Positions 34,855 through 43,634 of a stretch of DNA of 64,000 nucleotides are shown here, one piece after another. The position numbers and the translations under genes were made by a program. The DNA comes from Phytohabitans sp052068095. GTDB taxonomy: Bacteria > Actinomycetota > Actinomycetes > Mycobacteriales > Micromonosporaceae. The notes below the pieces were generated by a model. That model was given only the letters and a program-made list of their open reading frames with translations, had not been told where the DNA came from and did no database searches. The stretch lies in the NCBI RefSeq assembly GCF_052068095.1, contig NZ_JBQHDG010000012.1, positions 62,001 through 126,000 of the forward strand. The letters run 5' to 3'. How positions within the stretch are numbered: the stretch's first letter is position 1; the number at the start of each line of letters is the position of its first letter.

Positions 34855-37800
34855 ATGTCCACGGACGTCCAGTACGGCCTCTGGTTTCTCGACCGCCTGA
34901 CGCCCGCGTCGCCGGCCTTCCACCACACCCGCGCGTACCGGATCTCCGGTCCGCTGGAGGTCGCCGCGCTGCGGGCCGCCTGGAGCGCGCTCGCCGACCG
35001 GCACGAGGTCTTGCGCACCCGCTTCGACGCGGTCGGAACGCCGGTCTTCGACGCGGCCGTCCCCGATCTCTCCATCGTGGACGTGTCGATCGTCGGGCGC
35101 CACGGTGAGCAGGCGGTGGAGCGGTTCGTCGCCGACCAGGCGGCGGCTCCGTTCGCCCTCGACAGCGGCCCGCTAGCCCGGCTGTCGCTGGCCCGGTTGG
35201 CCCCGCTGCGGCACCTCCTGGTGCTCGTCGTGCACCGGATCGTCGCCGACGAGCGGTCGATGTGGACGCTCGTCGACGAACTGGGCCAGCTCTACGCCGC
35301 GGCGCTGGGCGGCGAGCCCGCCGATCGCGTGTTCGCCGCGCCCGCACCGCGCTGGTCCGACCACGCTCGGCCGGCCCGCGGGGTCGAGGCCGCCGCCCGC
35401 CGCGCCGAGCGGTGGTGGCGCAAGGCGAGCGCACCGGCGCCGGTCGAGCTGCCGACCGACCGCGACCGTGGCGCCGCCGCCGACTGGCGGGCCGGTGTGG
35501 TTCCCTTCGACTGGGGCGTCGAGCTCGCCGACCGGATCCGCGGGCTTGCCGACGCCGCCGGCACCCGGCCGCTGGCCGTGGTCCTCGCCGCGGTCCTGGC
35601 GGTGCTGGCCCGCTACAGCGGCGAGTCCCGGATCGCGGTGGCGACGCCGGTCAGCACCCGGGGCGCCGACACGCCCACCGGGCTTGTCGGCCCGCTCGAC
35701 AACCTCGCGCTCGTCGACGCCGACCTCGCCGCCACCCCTACGTTCCGGGAGCTCGTCGCGCAGGTGGCCGGGCGTCTCGATGCCCTCGGCGACCACCGGC
35801 ACCTGCCGTTCAGCCGCCTTGTCGAGACGCTCGGCGCGCCCCGCGACCCGCGCACGGTCCCGCTCGTCGACGTGCTCGTCGCGCACCTCGACGACGATCC
35901 GGCCGGTCTGCGGGTCGCGCACGCCACCGCGACCCGCCAGGAGGTCGACCCGACCGCGACGGTCGCCGACCTCGAACTGCGGGTACGGACCGTACCGGCG
36001 GTGACCGGCACGCTCGCGTACCGCGCCGAGCTGTTCGACGAGGGGTCGGTGGAGCGGATCGCCGACCAGCTGCTGACGGCGCTCACCGCCGGCGTGGCCG
36101 ACCCCGAGTCGCCGCTGGCCGAGCTGCCGCTGGACGACCCGGCGCGGGCCGCCACCGCGCTCCGTACCGGCGACCGGATCGCCGCGGGGCCACCCGCGGG
36201 CGTACCGGTGCACGAGCTGGTCCGGCGGATCGCCCGGCGGGCCCCGGACCGGCCGGCCGTGGTCTGGGAAGGCGGCGGCCTGAGCTACGCGGGCCTGTGG
36301 CGGCGGGCCGAGGAGATCGCGGCGGGTCTCGTCGCGCGGGGCGCGTCCGGCCAACCGGTGGTGGTCCGCGTCCCGTCCGGCCCCGACCAGACCGCGGCGC
36401 TGCTCGGCGTGCTGGCCGCGGGCGCACACGTCTGCTGGCTCGGGACCGGCGACCTCGGCGGGCGCGGCCGGGCGATCCTCGCCGACCTGAAACCGGCCTG
36501 CTTGCTGGTCTCCGGCGATCCCGACGACGACGAGGTGGCCCGCTGGGCCCGCACCGACCTCGACACCCCGGCCTACGACGTCGCCACGCTCGTCGAGGCC
36601 GGGCCGCTGCCGCCGGGCGACCCCGGCGCGACCGCGTACGTCGCGTACACGTCGGGATCCACCGGCCGGCCCAAGGGCATCGCCCAGCCGCACTCGGCGT
36701 TCGGCCAGTTCGTGAGCTGGCTCGGCACCCGGTTCGAGATGGGCCGGGACGCCCGTGTCGCGCAGTGGGTGGCGGCCGACCACGACCCGGCGCTCTGCGA
36801 GGTGTTCGCCACCCTCGTCGCCGGCGGCACACTGTGCCTGCCCACGCCGGCCATCCGGCTCCACGCGGAGAAGCTTCTCGACTGGATGGCCGCGGAGGAG
36901 GTCACCCACCTGCAAACCGTGCCCAGCTTCGCGCGGGAGCTGCTGCGCGCGCTCGGCGGCCGCACCGGCGAGCCGATGCGGGAGCTGCGCCACCTGCTGC
37001 TGATGGGTGAGGCGCTGCCCGGCGCGCTTGTCGAGCAGCTTCGCGCCGAGCTGCCCGGCGCGGCACTGTCCAATATCTACGGTCCAACGGAGACGATCGC
37101 GGCGACGTGGCATCCGGTCGACTCGACCGTCGAGGGCACCACGCCGATCGGCCGGGCGATCCCGGGCCGCCAGGTGCTGGTGCTCGACGAGGAGGACCGT
37201 CCCTGCCCGGCCGGCGTGACCGGCGAGATCGTGATCCGCAGCCCGTTCGTGGCGGCCGGCTACCTCGGTGTCGAGGGCACGGCGGCGGCGTTCGCCCCGG
37301 TGCGCGGGCTGCCGGGGGTCCGGTGCTACCGGACCGGCGACCTCGGCCGCTGGCGCTGGGACGGCGCGCTCGAGTACCGGGGCCGCCGGGACTTCCAGAT
37401 CAAGGTGTACGGCGTCCGGCTCGAGCTGGGCGAGGTCGAGGCGGCGCTCCAGGCCCACCCGTCGGTGCGAGAGTGCGGCGCGGTGCCGGTGCGCGGGCCG
37501 GACGGGCTCGTCAACCGGCTGGACGTGTACGTCGTGCCGGTCCGCCGCGGCGAGGGCGCGTCCGAGGTATGGCGGGCGCACCTGCGCGAGCGTCTGGGCA
37601 AGGTGGTGCCGGTCGTGTTCCGCACCGTGCACGGCCGGCTCCCGCGCAACGCCGGCGGCAAGGTCGACCGGCGCCGCCTGCCCGAGCTCGCCCCGGTGGC
37701 GACGGCCGGCGCGGCGGCGCCGCTGACCGGCACCGCGCAGGCCCTCGCGTCCCTGTGGGCGCGGGTGGTCGGCGGCCCGCCGCCGGGCCTCGACGACCGC

Positions 37801-37971
37801 TTCTTCGCGGCCGGCGGTCGTTCCGCGCAGATCCCGGTCCTGCTCCACCACGTGTCCGAACGGTTCGGCGTCGACGTGCCGATCCGCGACTTCTACGCCA
37901 ACCCGTCGCTGCGCGCCTTGGCCGCAGCGGTCGCCGACGCACAGGTCCATCAGGCACCACGGCTTCGATGA
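34855..37971 (+). CDS. NRPS module C-A-PCP, predicted beta-tyrosine-activating
   Basis: 1038 residues. C domain about 1-430: the catalytic HHxxxDG is replaced by HRIVADE (His127, Arg128, Asp132), so it is probably inactive. A domain about 440-930: YTSGSTGRPKGIAQPHS, NIYGPTETI, YRTGDLGRW, and Lys in RNAGGKVDRRRL. PCP about 960-1030 with Ser990 (GGRSAQ). My reading of the binding-pocket code is D-P-C-T-L-M-I-A-A-K. The Asp-Pro start and Leu-Met middle resemble the beta-tyrosine code I recall for SgcC1. The aminomutase gene follows 11 bases downstream, which supports beta-tyrosine or a derivative as substrate. Confidence 0.85.
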   Translation: MSTDVQYGLWFLDRLTPASPAFHHTRAYRISGPLEVAALRAAWSALADRHEVLRTRFDAVGTPVFDAAVPDLSIVDVSIVGRHGEQAVERFVADQAAAPFALDSGPLARLSLARLAPLRHLLVLVVHRIVADERSMWTLVDELGQLYAAALGGEPADRVFAAPAPRWSDHARPARGVEAAARRAERWWRKASAPAPVELPTDRDRGAAADWRAGVVPFDWGVELADRIRGLADAAGTRPLAVVLAAVLAVLARYSGESRIAVATPVSTRGADTPTGLVGPLDNLALVDADLAATPTFRELVAQVAGRLDALGDHRHLPFSRLVETLGAPRDPRTVPLVDVLVAHLDDDPAGLRVAHATATRQEVDPTATVADLELRVRTVPAVTGTLAYRAELFDEGSVERIADQLLTALTAGVADPESPLAELPLDDPARAATALRTGDRIAAGPPAGVPVHELVRRIARRAPDRPAVVWEGGGLSYAGLWRRAEEIAAGLVARGASGQPVVVRVPSGPDQTAALLGVLAAGAHVCWLGTGDLGGRGRAILADLKPACLLVSGDPDDDEVARWARTDLDTPAYDVATLVEAGPLPPGDPGATAYVAYTSGSTGRPKGIAQPHSAFGQFVSWLGTRFEMGRDARVAQWVAADHDPALCEVFATLVAGGTLCLPTPAIRLHAEKLLDWMAAEEVTHLQTVPSFARELLRALGGRTGEPMRELRHLLLMGEALPGALVEQLRAELPGAALSNIYGPTETIAATWHPVDSTVEGTTPIGRAIPGRQVLVLDEEDRPCPAGVTGEIVIRSPFVAAGYLGVEGTAAAFAPVRGLPGVRCYRTGDLGRWRWDGALEYRGRRDFQIKVYGVRLELGEVEAALQAHPSVRECGAVPVRGPDGLVNRLDVYVVPVRRGEGASEVWRAHLRERLGKVVPVVFRTVHGRLPRNAGGKVDRRRLPELAPVATAGAAAPLTGTAQALASLWARVVGGPPPGLDDRFFAAGGRSAQIPVLLHHVSERFGVDVPIRDFYANPSLRALAAAVADAQVHQAPRLR

Positions 37972-37982
37972 GGTGAGGGAAA

Positions 37983-39584
37983 GTGACCACGACCGAGACC
38001 ACCGTCCTGCTGGACGGCGAGACCCTGGACATCCCGGGTGTTCGCCGGATCGCCGACGACGACCGGCCCTGCGAGGTGGCACCCGCGGCGCTCGCGCGGG
38101 CCGCCAAGAGCCGCGCGATGTTCGAGGACATCGTCCGCCAGGACATCCCGGTGTACGGGGTGACCACCGGCTACGGCGAGATGATCTACATGCTTGTCGA
38201 CCCCGCCAAGGAGGTCGAGCTCCAGACCAACCTCGTGCGCAGCCACAGCGCCGGCGTCGGGCCGCTCTTCAGCCGCCGCGAGTCGCGCGCGATCGTGGCT
38301 GCCCGCCTCAACGCGCTCGCCAAGGGCCACTCCGCGGTCCGCCCCGACGTGCTGGAGCGGCTCGCGCTCTACCTCAACCTGGGCATCACGCCGGCGATCC
38401 CGGAGATCGGCTCGCTCGGCGCGAGCGGCGACCTGGCCCCGCTCTCGCACGTGGCGTCCACTGTGATCGGTGAGGGGTACGTGCTGAGCGGCACCAGCAA
38501 GGTGCCGACCGCGACCGTGCTGCGCCGGCACGGGATCGAGCCGCTGGAGCTGCGTTTCAAGGAGGGCCTCGCCCTGATCAACGGCACGTCGGCGATGACC
38601 GGCGTCGGCGCGCTCGTGGTGGACCAGGCGCTGATCCAGGTACGCCAGGCGGAGATCGTCACCGCGCTGGTGGTCGAGGCGCTGCGGGGCTCGACGAGCC
38701 CGTTCCTGCCCGAGGGGCACGACATCGCGCGGCCGCACCAGGGCCAGATCGACACCGCCGCGAACCTCCGCGCGCTGATGCGCGGCAGTCTCTCCACTGT
38801 GGAGCACAGTGACCTGCGCAAGCAGGTGGCGGCCACCAAGGAGGAGGGCAAGGACGTCACCCGCACGAACGTGTACCTCCAGAAGGCGTACTCGCTGCGG
38901 GCGATCCCGCAGATCCTCGGCTCGGTGCGCGACACGCTCGCGCACGCCACCAACAAAATCCACATCGAGCTCAACTCGGCCAACGACAACCCGCTCTTCT
39001 TCGAAGGCCAGGAGATCTTCCACGGCGCCAACTTCCACGGGCAGCCGGTCGCGTCCGTGATGGACTTCGTCACGATCGCGCTGACCCAGCTCGGCGTGCT
39101 CTCCGAGCGCCAGTCCAACCGGCTGCTCAACCGCCACCTGAGCTACGGCCTGCCCGAGTTCCTCGTCGCCGGCGACCCGGGGCTCAACAGCGGCTTCGCC
39201 GGCGCGCAGTACCCCGCGACCGCGCTGATCGCGGAAAACCGCACCATCGGGCCGGCGAGCACGCAGAGCGTACCGTCCAATGGGGACAACCAGGACGTGG
39301 TCAGCATGGGCCTGATCGCCGCCCGCAACGCGCGCCGGGTGCTGCGCAACAACGACACCATCCTGGCGCTGGAGTACCTGGCCGCCGCGCAGGCCGTCGA
39401 CATCTCGGGCCGCTACGGCGACCTCAGCCCGGCGGCCCGCGCGACCTACGACCACGTGCGCTCGATGGTGCCGACGCTCGACCGCGACCGCTACATGGCA
39501 GACGACCTGGAGACGGTCACCGCCGCCCTGGCCCGTGGCGAGTTCGCCGACGCCGTCCTGCCGCACGTGGGTCAGCTGCGATGA
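37983..39584 (+). CDS. MIO-dependent tyrosine 2,3-aminomutase (SgcC4-like)
   Basis: 533 residues from GTG 37983. The Ala147-Ser148-Gly149 triad (SLGASGDLAPLSH) cyclises to the MIO cofactor. The active-site Tyr64 lies in YGVTTGYGEMIYM, and conserved blocks include EGHDIARPHQGQIDTAAN, IELNSANDNPLF, NRHLSYGLPEFLV and GPASTQSVPSNGDNQD. From memory the similarity to SgcC4 of C-1027 runs the whole length, including the aminomutase-type active-site loop. It converts L-tyrosine to beta-tyrosine. It overlaps the hydroxylase gene by four bases and follows the NRPS by 11, giving a compact beta-tyrosine unit. Confidence 0.95.
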   Translation: MTTTETTVLLDGETLDIPGVRRIADDDRPCEVAPAALARAAKSRAMFEDIVRQDIPVYGVTTGYGEMIYMLVDPAKEVELQTNLVRSHSAGVGPLFSRRESRAIVAARLNALAKGHSAVRPDVLERLALYLNLGITPAIPEIGSLGASGDLAPLSHVASTVIGEGYVLSGTSKVPTATVLRRHGIEPLELRFKEGLALINGTSAMTGVGALVVDQALIQVRQAEIVTALVVEALRGSTSPFLPEGHDIARPHQGQIDTAANLRALMRGSLSTVEHSDLRKQVAATKEEGKDVTRTNVYLQKAYSLRAIPQILGSVRDTLAHATNKIHIELNSANDNPLFFEGQEIFHGANFHGQPVASVMDFVTIALTQLGVLSERQSNRLLNRHLSYGLPEFLVAGDPGLNSGFAGAQYPATALIAENRTIGPASTQSVPSNGDNQDVVSMGLIAARNARRVLRNNDTILALEYLAAAQAVDISGRYGDLSPAARATYDHVRSMVPTLDRDRYMADDLETVTAALARGEFADAVLPHVGQLR

Positions 39585-41116
39585 CCCGGCCGTTCACCGG
39601 CGCGGAGTACATCGACAGCCTGCGCGACGACCGGGAGATCTACCTCTACGGCGACCGGGTCAAGGACGTCACCACGCACCCGGCGTTCGCCAACGCGGTG
39701 CGGATGACCGCGCGGCTCTACGACGCGCTGCACGACCCGGCGCAGAAGGAGGTGCTGACCGCGCCGGTCGACAGCGGTGGCGAGGGCTTCACCCACCGGT
39801 TCTTCACCACGCCGTACAGCGCGAGCGACCTCGTGGCCGACCAGCGCGCGATCGCGGCGTGGGCCCGGATGAGCTACGGCTGGATGGGGCGCAGCCCGGA
39901 CTACAAGGCGTCGTTCCTCGGCACGTTGGGCGCCAACGCCGACTTCTACGGCGAGTACGCGGGCAACGCGCGGGCCTGGTACCGCCGGTCACAGGAGCAG
40001 GTCCAGTTCTGGAACCACGCGGTCGTCCACCCACCGGTCGACCGCAACCGGCCGCCCGACGAGGTCGCCGACGTGTACGTGCACGTCGAACGCGAGACGG
40101 ACGCGGGGCTCGTCGTGAGCGGCGCCAAGGTGGTCGCGACCGGATCGGCGCTGACCCACTACAACTTCATCGCCCACCACGGCATGCCGGTGAAGAAGCG
40201 GGAGTTCGCGCTGATCGCCACCGTGCCCATGGGCGCCCGCGGGATGAAGCTGATCTGCCGGCCGTCGTACTCGGCGACTGCCGCGGTGATGGGCAGCCCG
40301 TTCGACTACCCGCTCTCGTCCCGGCTCGACGAGAACGACACCGTGCTCATCCTCGACAAGGTCGAGATCCCGTGGGAGAACGTCTTCGTCTACGGCGACC
40401 TCGGCAAGGTGCAGATGTTCGCCGGGCGCTCCGGCTTCACCGAGCGGTTCACGTTTCACGGCATGACCCGGCTGGCGGTCAAGCTCGAGTTCATCGCCGG
40501 CCTGCTGGCCAAGGCGCTGGAGCTGACCGGCACCAAGGACTTCCGTGGCGTGCAGAGCCGGCTCGGCGAGGTGCTCGCCTGGCGCAACCTCTTCTGGGCG
40601 CTCTCGGACGCGGCCGCGCGCAACCCGGTGCCCTGGGTCAACGGCGCGGTGCTGCCGAACCCGCAGTACGGCCAGGCTTACCGGTGGTTCATGCAGGTCG
40701 GCTACCCCCGCATCCGCGAGATCATCATGCAGGACGTGGCGAGCGGGCTCATCTACATCAACTCCAGCGCGGAGGACTTCAAGAACCCGGAGATCCGGTC
40801 CTACTTGGACACCTACCTGCGCGGCTCGAACGGCAGCGACGCCGTCGAGCGGGTCAAGCTGATGAAACTGCTCTGGGACGCGGTCGGCACCGAGTTCGGC
40901 GGCCGGCACGAGCTCTATGAGCGCAACTACTCCGGCAACCACGAGAACACCCGGGTCGAGCTGTTCTTCGCCCAGCTCGCCTCCGGCCAGATCGACGGGT
41001 ACAAGCGGTTCGTCGAGGAATGCATGAGCGAGTACGACCTCGACGGCTGGACCGTGCCCGACCTGGCGTCGTTCGCACACCTGCGCGCGGCGCGCGACGA
41101 TCTCACGACCACCTGA
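39581..41116 (+). CDS. FADH2-dependent beta-tyrosyl-PCP 3-hydroxylase (SgcC/HpaB family)
   Basis: 511 residues. HpaB-type layout with the N-terminal GAEYIDSLRDDREIYLYGDRV, the FAD-site block RRSQEQVQFWNHAVVHPPVDR, GAKVVATGSALTHYNFI, and the C-terminal FGGRHELYERNYSGNHENTR. In C-1027, SgcC hydroxylates the ring of a PCP-tethered beta-tyrosine and needs a separate flavin reductase (SgcE6 there). No such reductase is in this window. The ATGA overlap with the aminomutase gene supports the same role here: conversion to a catechol-type beta-amino acid (beta-DOPA) on the carrier. Whether chlorination comes first cannot be judged because no halogenase is visible. Confidence 0.9.
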   Translation: MTRPFTGAEYIDSLRDDREIYLYGDRVKDVTTHPAFANAVRMTARLYDALHDPAQKEVLTAPVDSGGEGFTHRFFTTPYSASDLVADQRAIAAWARMSYGWMGRSPDYKASFLGTLGANADFYGEYAGNARAWYRRSQEQVQFWNHAVVHPPVDRNRPPDEVADVYVHVERETDAGLVVSGAKVVATGSALTHYNFIAHHGMPVKKREFALIATVPMGARGMKLICRPSYSATAAVMGSPFDYPLSSRLDENDTVLILDKVEIPWENVFVYGDLGKVQMFAGRSGFTERFTFHGMTRLAVKLEFIAGLLAKALELTGTKDFRGVQSRLGEVLAWRNLFWALSDAAARNPVPWVNGAVLPNPQYGQAYRWFMQVGYPRIREIIMQDVASGLIYINSSAEDFKNPEIRSYLDTYLRGSNGSDAVERVKLMKLLWDAVGTEFGGRHELYERNYSGNHENTRVELFFAQLASGQIDGYKRFVEECMSEYDLDGWTVPDLASFAHLRAARDDLTTT

Positions 41117-41125
41117 GGAGGCACG

Positions 41126-41899
41126 ATGTTGCAGGACAAGGTAGCGGTCGTCGCCGGCGTCGGCCCAGGGCTGGGCCGGGCCATCGCGTTGGCCTGCGCC
41201 CGCGCCGGTGCCGACGTGGTGCTGGCCGCGCGCAGCGAGCCGGTGCTCGCCGACGTCGCGAAGGAGGTCGAGGCCCTGGGCCGGCGCGCGCTGCCGGTGC
41301 CGACCGACCTGACCGACGACTCGGCGGTCGACGCGCTGGCGAAGGCCGCGGAGGACAACTTCGGCGGCGTGGACGCGTTGCTGTTCAACGCCTTCGCGGT
41401 CCCGACCTTCGAGGAGCTGGTCGCGATCGATCCCGCGGCGATGAAGGCGAGCCTGGAGCTGGACGTCTTCGGCGCGCTGCGCATCACCCAGCGGTTGGCG
41501 CCCACGCTGATCGCCCGCAAGGGCGCGATCGTCGTGACCAACGCGATGGTGGTGCGGCAGTCGAAGCCGAGGTTCGGCGCGTACAAGCTGTCGAAGAGCG
41601 GCCTGCTGTCGCTGGCGCAGAGCCTGTCGACGGAGCTCGGTCCGTCCGGCGTCCGGGTCAACACGGTGATGCCGAACTACGTCTGGTCCGAGCCACTGCG
41701 GGGCTACTTCGCCTACCTGGCGGGGGAGCGCGGGGTGACCGAGCAGGAGGTCTACGACGAGGCCGCCGCCACGCTGGACCTGCGCCGCCTCCCGGAGGCG
41801 GCCGAGGTCGCGAACGCGGTGGTCTTCCTGGCCTCGAGTCAGGCCAGCGCCATCACCGGCCAGTGCTTGCACGTCAACGGTGGCGAGCTGCACGCCTGA
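41126..41899 (+). CDS. Short-chain dehydrogenase/reductase
   Basis: 257 residues with GAGGAGG before ATG 41126. The cofactor motif is GVGPGLGRAIA (GxGxGxG-like), then DLTD at 61-64 and Tyr153/Lys157 in GAYKLSKSG. The residue in the usual catalytic Ser position, about 13 before the Tyr, appears to be Ala or Met (VVTNAMVVRQS), so the Ser is missing or displaced. The C-terminus GQCLHVNGGELHA is typical of classical SDRs. Last gene of the rightward operon. A role in redox adjustment of the core or a side-chain is plausible, but the substrate is unknown. Confidence 0.85.
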   Translation: MLQDKVAVVAGVGPGLGRAIALACARAGADVVLAARSEPVLADVAKEVEALGRRALPVPTDLTDDSAVDALAKAAEDNFGGVDALLFNAFAVPTFEELVAIDPAAMKASLELDVFGALRITQRLAPTLIARKGAIVVTNAMVVRQSKPRFGAYKLSKSGLLSLAQSLSTELGPSGVRVNTVMPNYVWSEPLRGYFAYLAGERGVTEQEVYDEAAATLDLRRLPEAAEVANAVVFLASSQASAITGQCLHVNGGELHA

Positions 41900-41907
41900 C
41901 CGCGCAT

Positions 41908-41974
41908 GAAGCCGCCACGGTGGCTTCGGGTCGATCAGGGAGTTTGGTGGACGCCCACCAGCTCCCTGATCGAC
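41908..41974. terminator. Double hairpin terminator between convergent SDR and DAHP synthase genes
   Basis: A first stem is at 41908-41927 (GAAGCCGCC with GGTGGCTTC). A longer one has a perfect 13-bp stem (41930-41942 with 41962-41974) topped by an inner GGTGG/CCACC pair. It closes both transcription units. Confidence 0.85.
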
Positions 41975-41983
41975 AGCAGTGGC

Positions 41984-43024
41984 TCAGCCGACCGGGACGG
42001 TGGCCGGCTCGGGGAGCTGGCGGCCCATGAAGCCGGTCAGGTCGCGCAGGTCGCGCGCCAGCACCGCGAGGTCGTCCGCGATCAGCGCCTGCGGCCCGTC
42101 GCACAGCGCCACGCTCGGCTCGGGGTGCACGTCGACCACGAGGCCGTCCGCACCGGCGACGACCGCCGCGCGGCTGAGTGGGAGCACCAGGTCCCGGCGG
42201 CCGCCGGAGTGTGACGGGTCGACGATGACCGGCAGGTGCGAGAGGCTCTGCGCCACCGGTACGGCCGAGATGTCGAGCGTGTTGCGGGTGGCGGTCTCGA
42301 AGGTCCGGATGCCGCGCTCGCAGAGGACGACGTCGAGGTTGCCGCGCTGCGCGATGTACTCGGCGGCCATCAGCCACTCCTCGATGGTCGCGGACAGGCC
42401 GCGCTTGAGCAGCACCGGCTTACCCACGGCGCCCAGCGCCTGGAGCAGCGCGAAGTTTTGCATGTTGCGGGCGCCAACCTGGAGCATGTCGGCGTACTGG
42501 GCGACCATGTCGACCTGGTCGGCGTCGAGCACCTCGGTCACGAACGGGAGGCCGGTCTCCGCGCGCACGTCGGCCAGGATCCGCAGGCCCCGCTCACCCA
42601 GACCCTGGAACGCGTAGGGCGAGGTGCGCGGCTTGAAGGCACCGCCGCGCAGCAGGACGGCGCCGGCGCGCTGGGCCATCCGGGCCGCGGCGAGCGTCTG
42701 GTCGGGCGTCTCCACGGCGCACGGGCCGGCGATCAGCGTGACCGTGTCAGGGCCGATCGGCACGCCGCCCACCCGCACGGCGGAGCGGGCCGGATGGTGT
42801 TCGCGGCTGACCAGCTTGTAGCCGGCCGAGATCCGGGTGACGTCGCGGACGCCACGCATGCCGCGGATGTTGAGCCGGGCGAACTGCTCCACGTCACCGA
42901 CGAGACCGATGATGACGCGACTGATGCCCCGGCTGACGAACGCCTCGCCGCCTGCCGACTCCACGAGGGCAACGACGGCCTGGATGTCCGAGGGCTTGGC
43001 ATCCGATGCCATGACGACGACCAC
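41984..43024 (-). CDS. 3-deoxy-7-phosphoheptulonate (DAHP) synthase, type I-beta
   Basis: 346 residues from GTG 43024 (AAAGGGG upstream); ATG 43012 is an alternative. The N-terminal region of about 75 residues (QAVVALVESAGGEAFVSRG...VIIGLVGD) is the ferredoxin-like regulatory domain of the I-beta class. The TIM-barrel follows: LIAGPCAVET, RGGAFKPRTSPYAFQGLG, LLKRGLSATIEEWL and VDPSHSGGRRDLV (metal and PEP/E4P site). It commits carbon to the shikimate pathway. Together with the chorismate mutase 32 bases upstream it forms a two-gene operon that should boost tyrosine for beta-tyrosine formation; a cluster-encoded copy probably avoids part of normal feedback control. Confidence 0.93.
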   Translation of the reverse strand: MVVVMASDAKPSDIQAVVALVESAGGEAFVSRGISRVIIGLVGDVEQFARLNIRGMRGVRDVTRISAGYKLVSREHHPARSAVRVGGVPIGPDTVTLIAGPCAVETPDQTLAAARMAQRAGAVLLRGGAFKPRTSPYAFQGLGERGLRILADVRAETGLPFVTEVLDADQVDMVAQYADMLQVGARNMQNFALLQALGAVGKPVLLKRGLSATIEEWLMAAEYIAQRGNLDVVLCERGIRTFETATRNTLDISAVPVAQSLSHLPVIVDPSHSGGRRDLVLPLSRAAVVAGADGLVVDVHPEPSVALCDGPQALIADDLAVLARDLRDLTGFMGRQLPEPATVPVG

Positions 43025-43056
43025 TGTGTGCCCCTTTCAACCGGGCGGAACGCCCG

Positions 43057-43449
43057 CTACGAGCGGTGCCCCACGCCCGGAGGCCCTTGGAGGTCCGGAC
43101 GCAACCGGGTGGCACCGCGAAGATAGACATGCTCCACATCGGATGGTGAACGATCGGTGTGTACGTGTGCCAGGAGCCGGATCACCCGCCGCATGGCGCC
43201 CGGGACGGCGATCTCCACGGCGCACAGCAGCGGCACGTCGGCGAGGCCGAGGCCGCGGGCCGCCGCGGCGGGGAAGCGGCTGACGAGGTCCGGCGTCATC
43301 GTGAAGAGGACGCTGATGATGTCGCCGGCCGCCAGCCCGTTGCGGCCGATGACCTCGGCCACGAGAAGGCGGGTGCCGGCATCGATCGCGGCCGGATCAT
43401 CGCGGTCGACCTGGATCGCGCCGCGGATGGCGCGCACGGAGCTCACCAT
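43057..43449 (-). CDS. aroH: Chorismate mutase, AroH (monofunctional) class
   Basis: 130 residues from ATG 43449, with AAGGAGG directly upstream. It follows the Bacillus AroH pattern: MVSSVRAIRGAIQVDRDD with the active-site Arg, VLFTMTPDLVSRFPAAAARGLG, the EIAVPGAMRRVIRLLAHV segment (second Arg), and HVYLRGATRLRPDL at the C-terminus. It converts chorismate to prephenate, the step toward tyrosine. First gene of the leftward pair with DAHP synthase. The AroH class is rarer than the AroQ class in actinomycetes, which is consistent with a pathway-specific copy. Confidence 0.93.
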   Translation of the reverse strand: MVSSVRAIRGAIQVDRDDPAAIDAGTRLLVAEVIGRNGLAAGDIISVLFTMTPDLVSRFPAAAARGLGLADVPLLCAVEIAVPGAMRRVIRLLAHVHTDRSPSDVEHVYLRGATRLRPDLQGPPGVGHRS

Positions 43450-43634
43450 GTCCTCCTTGGACAGACATCCCCCGCCGGCACCGATGCTATCGGCGCGGCG
43501 GGCGGGTTTCTTCTCCTGAAATGCCTGTGGCATAAGGCAACGACAGAGATGACGGCGCTCCGTGCCGCGCGCATGCTCGAAGGAATCACGAAGTCCAACG
43601 TGGACACGCACCCGTCGAGTGAGAGGGCAGACGT

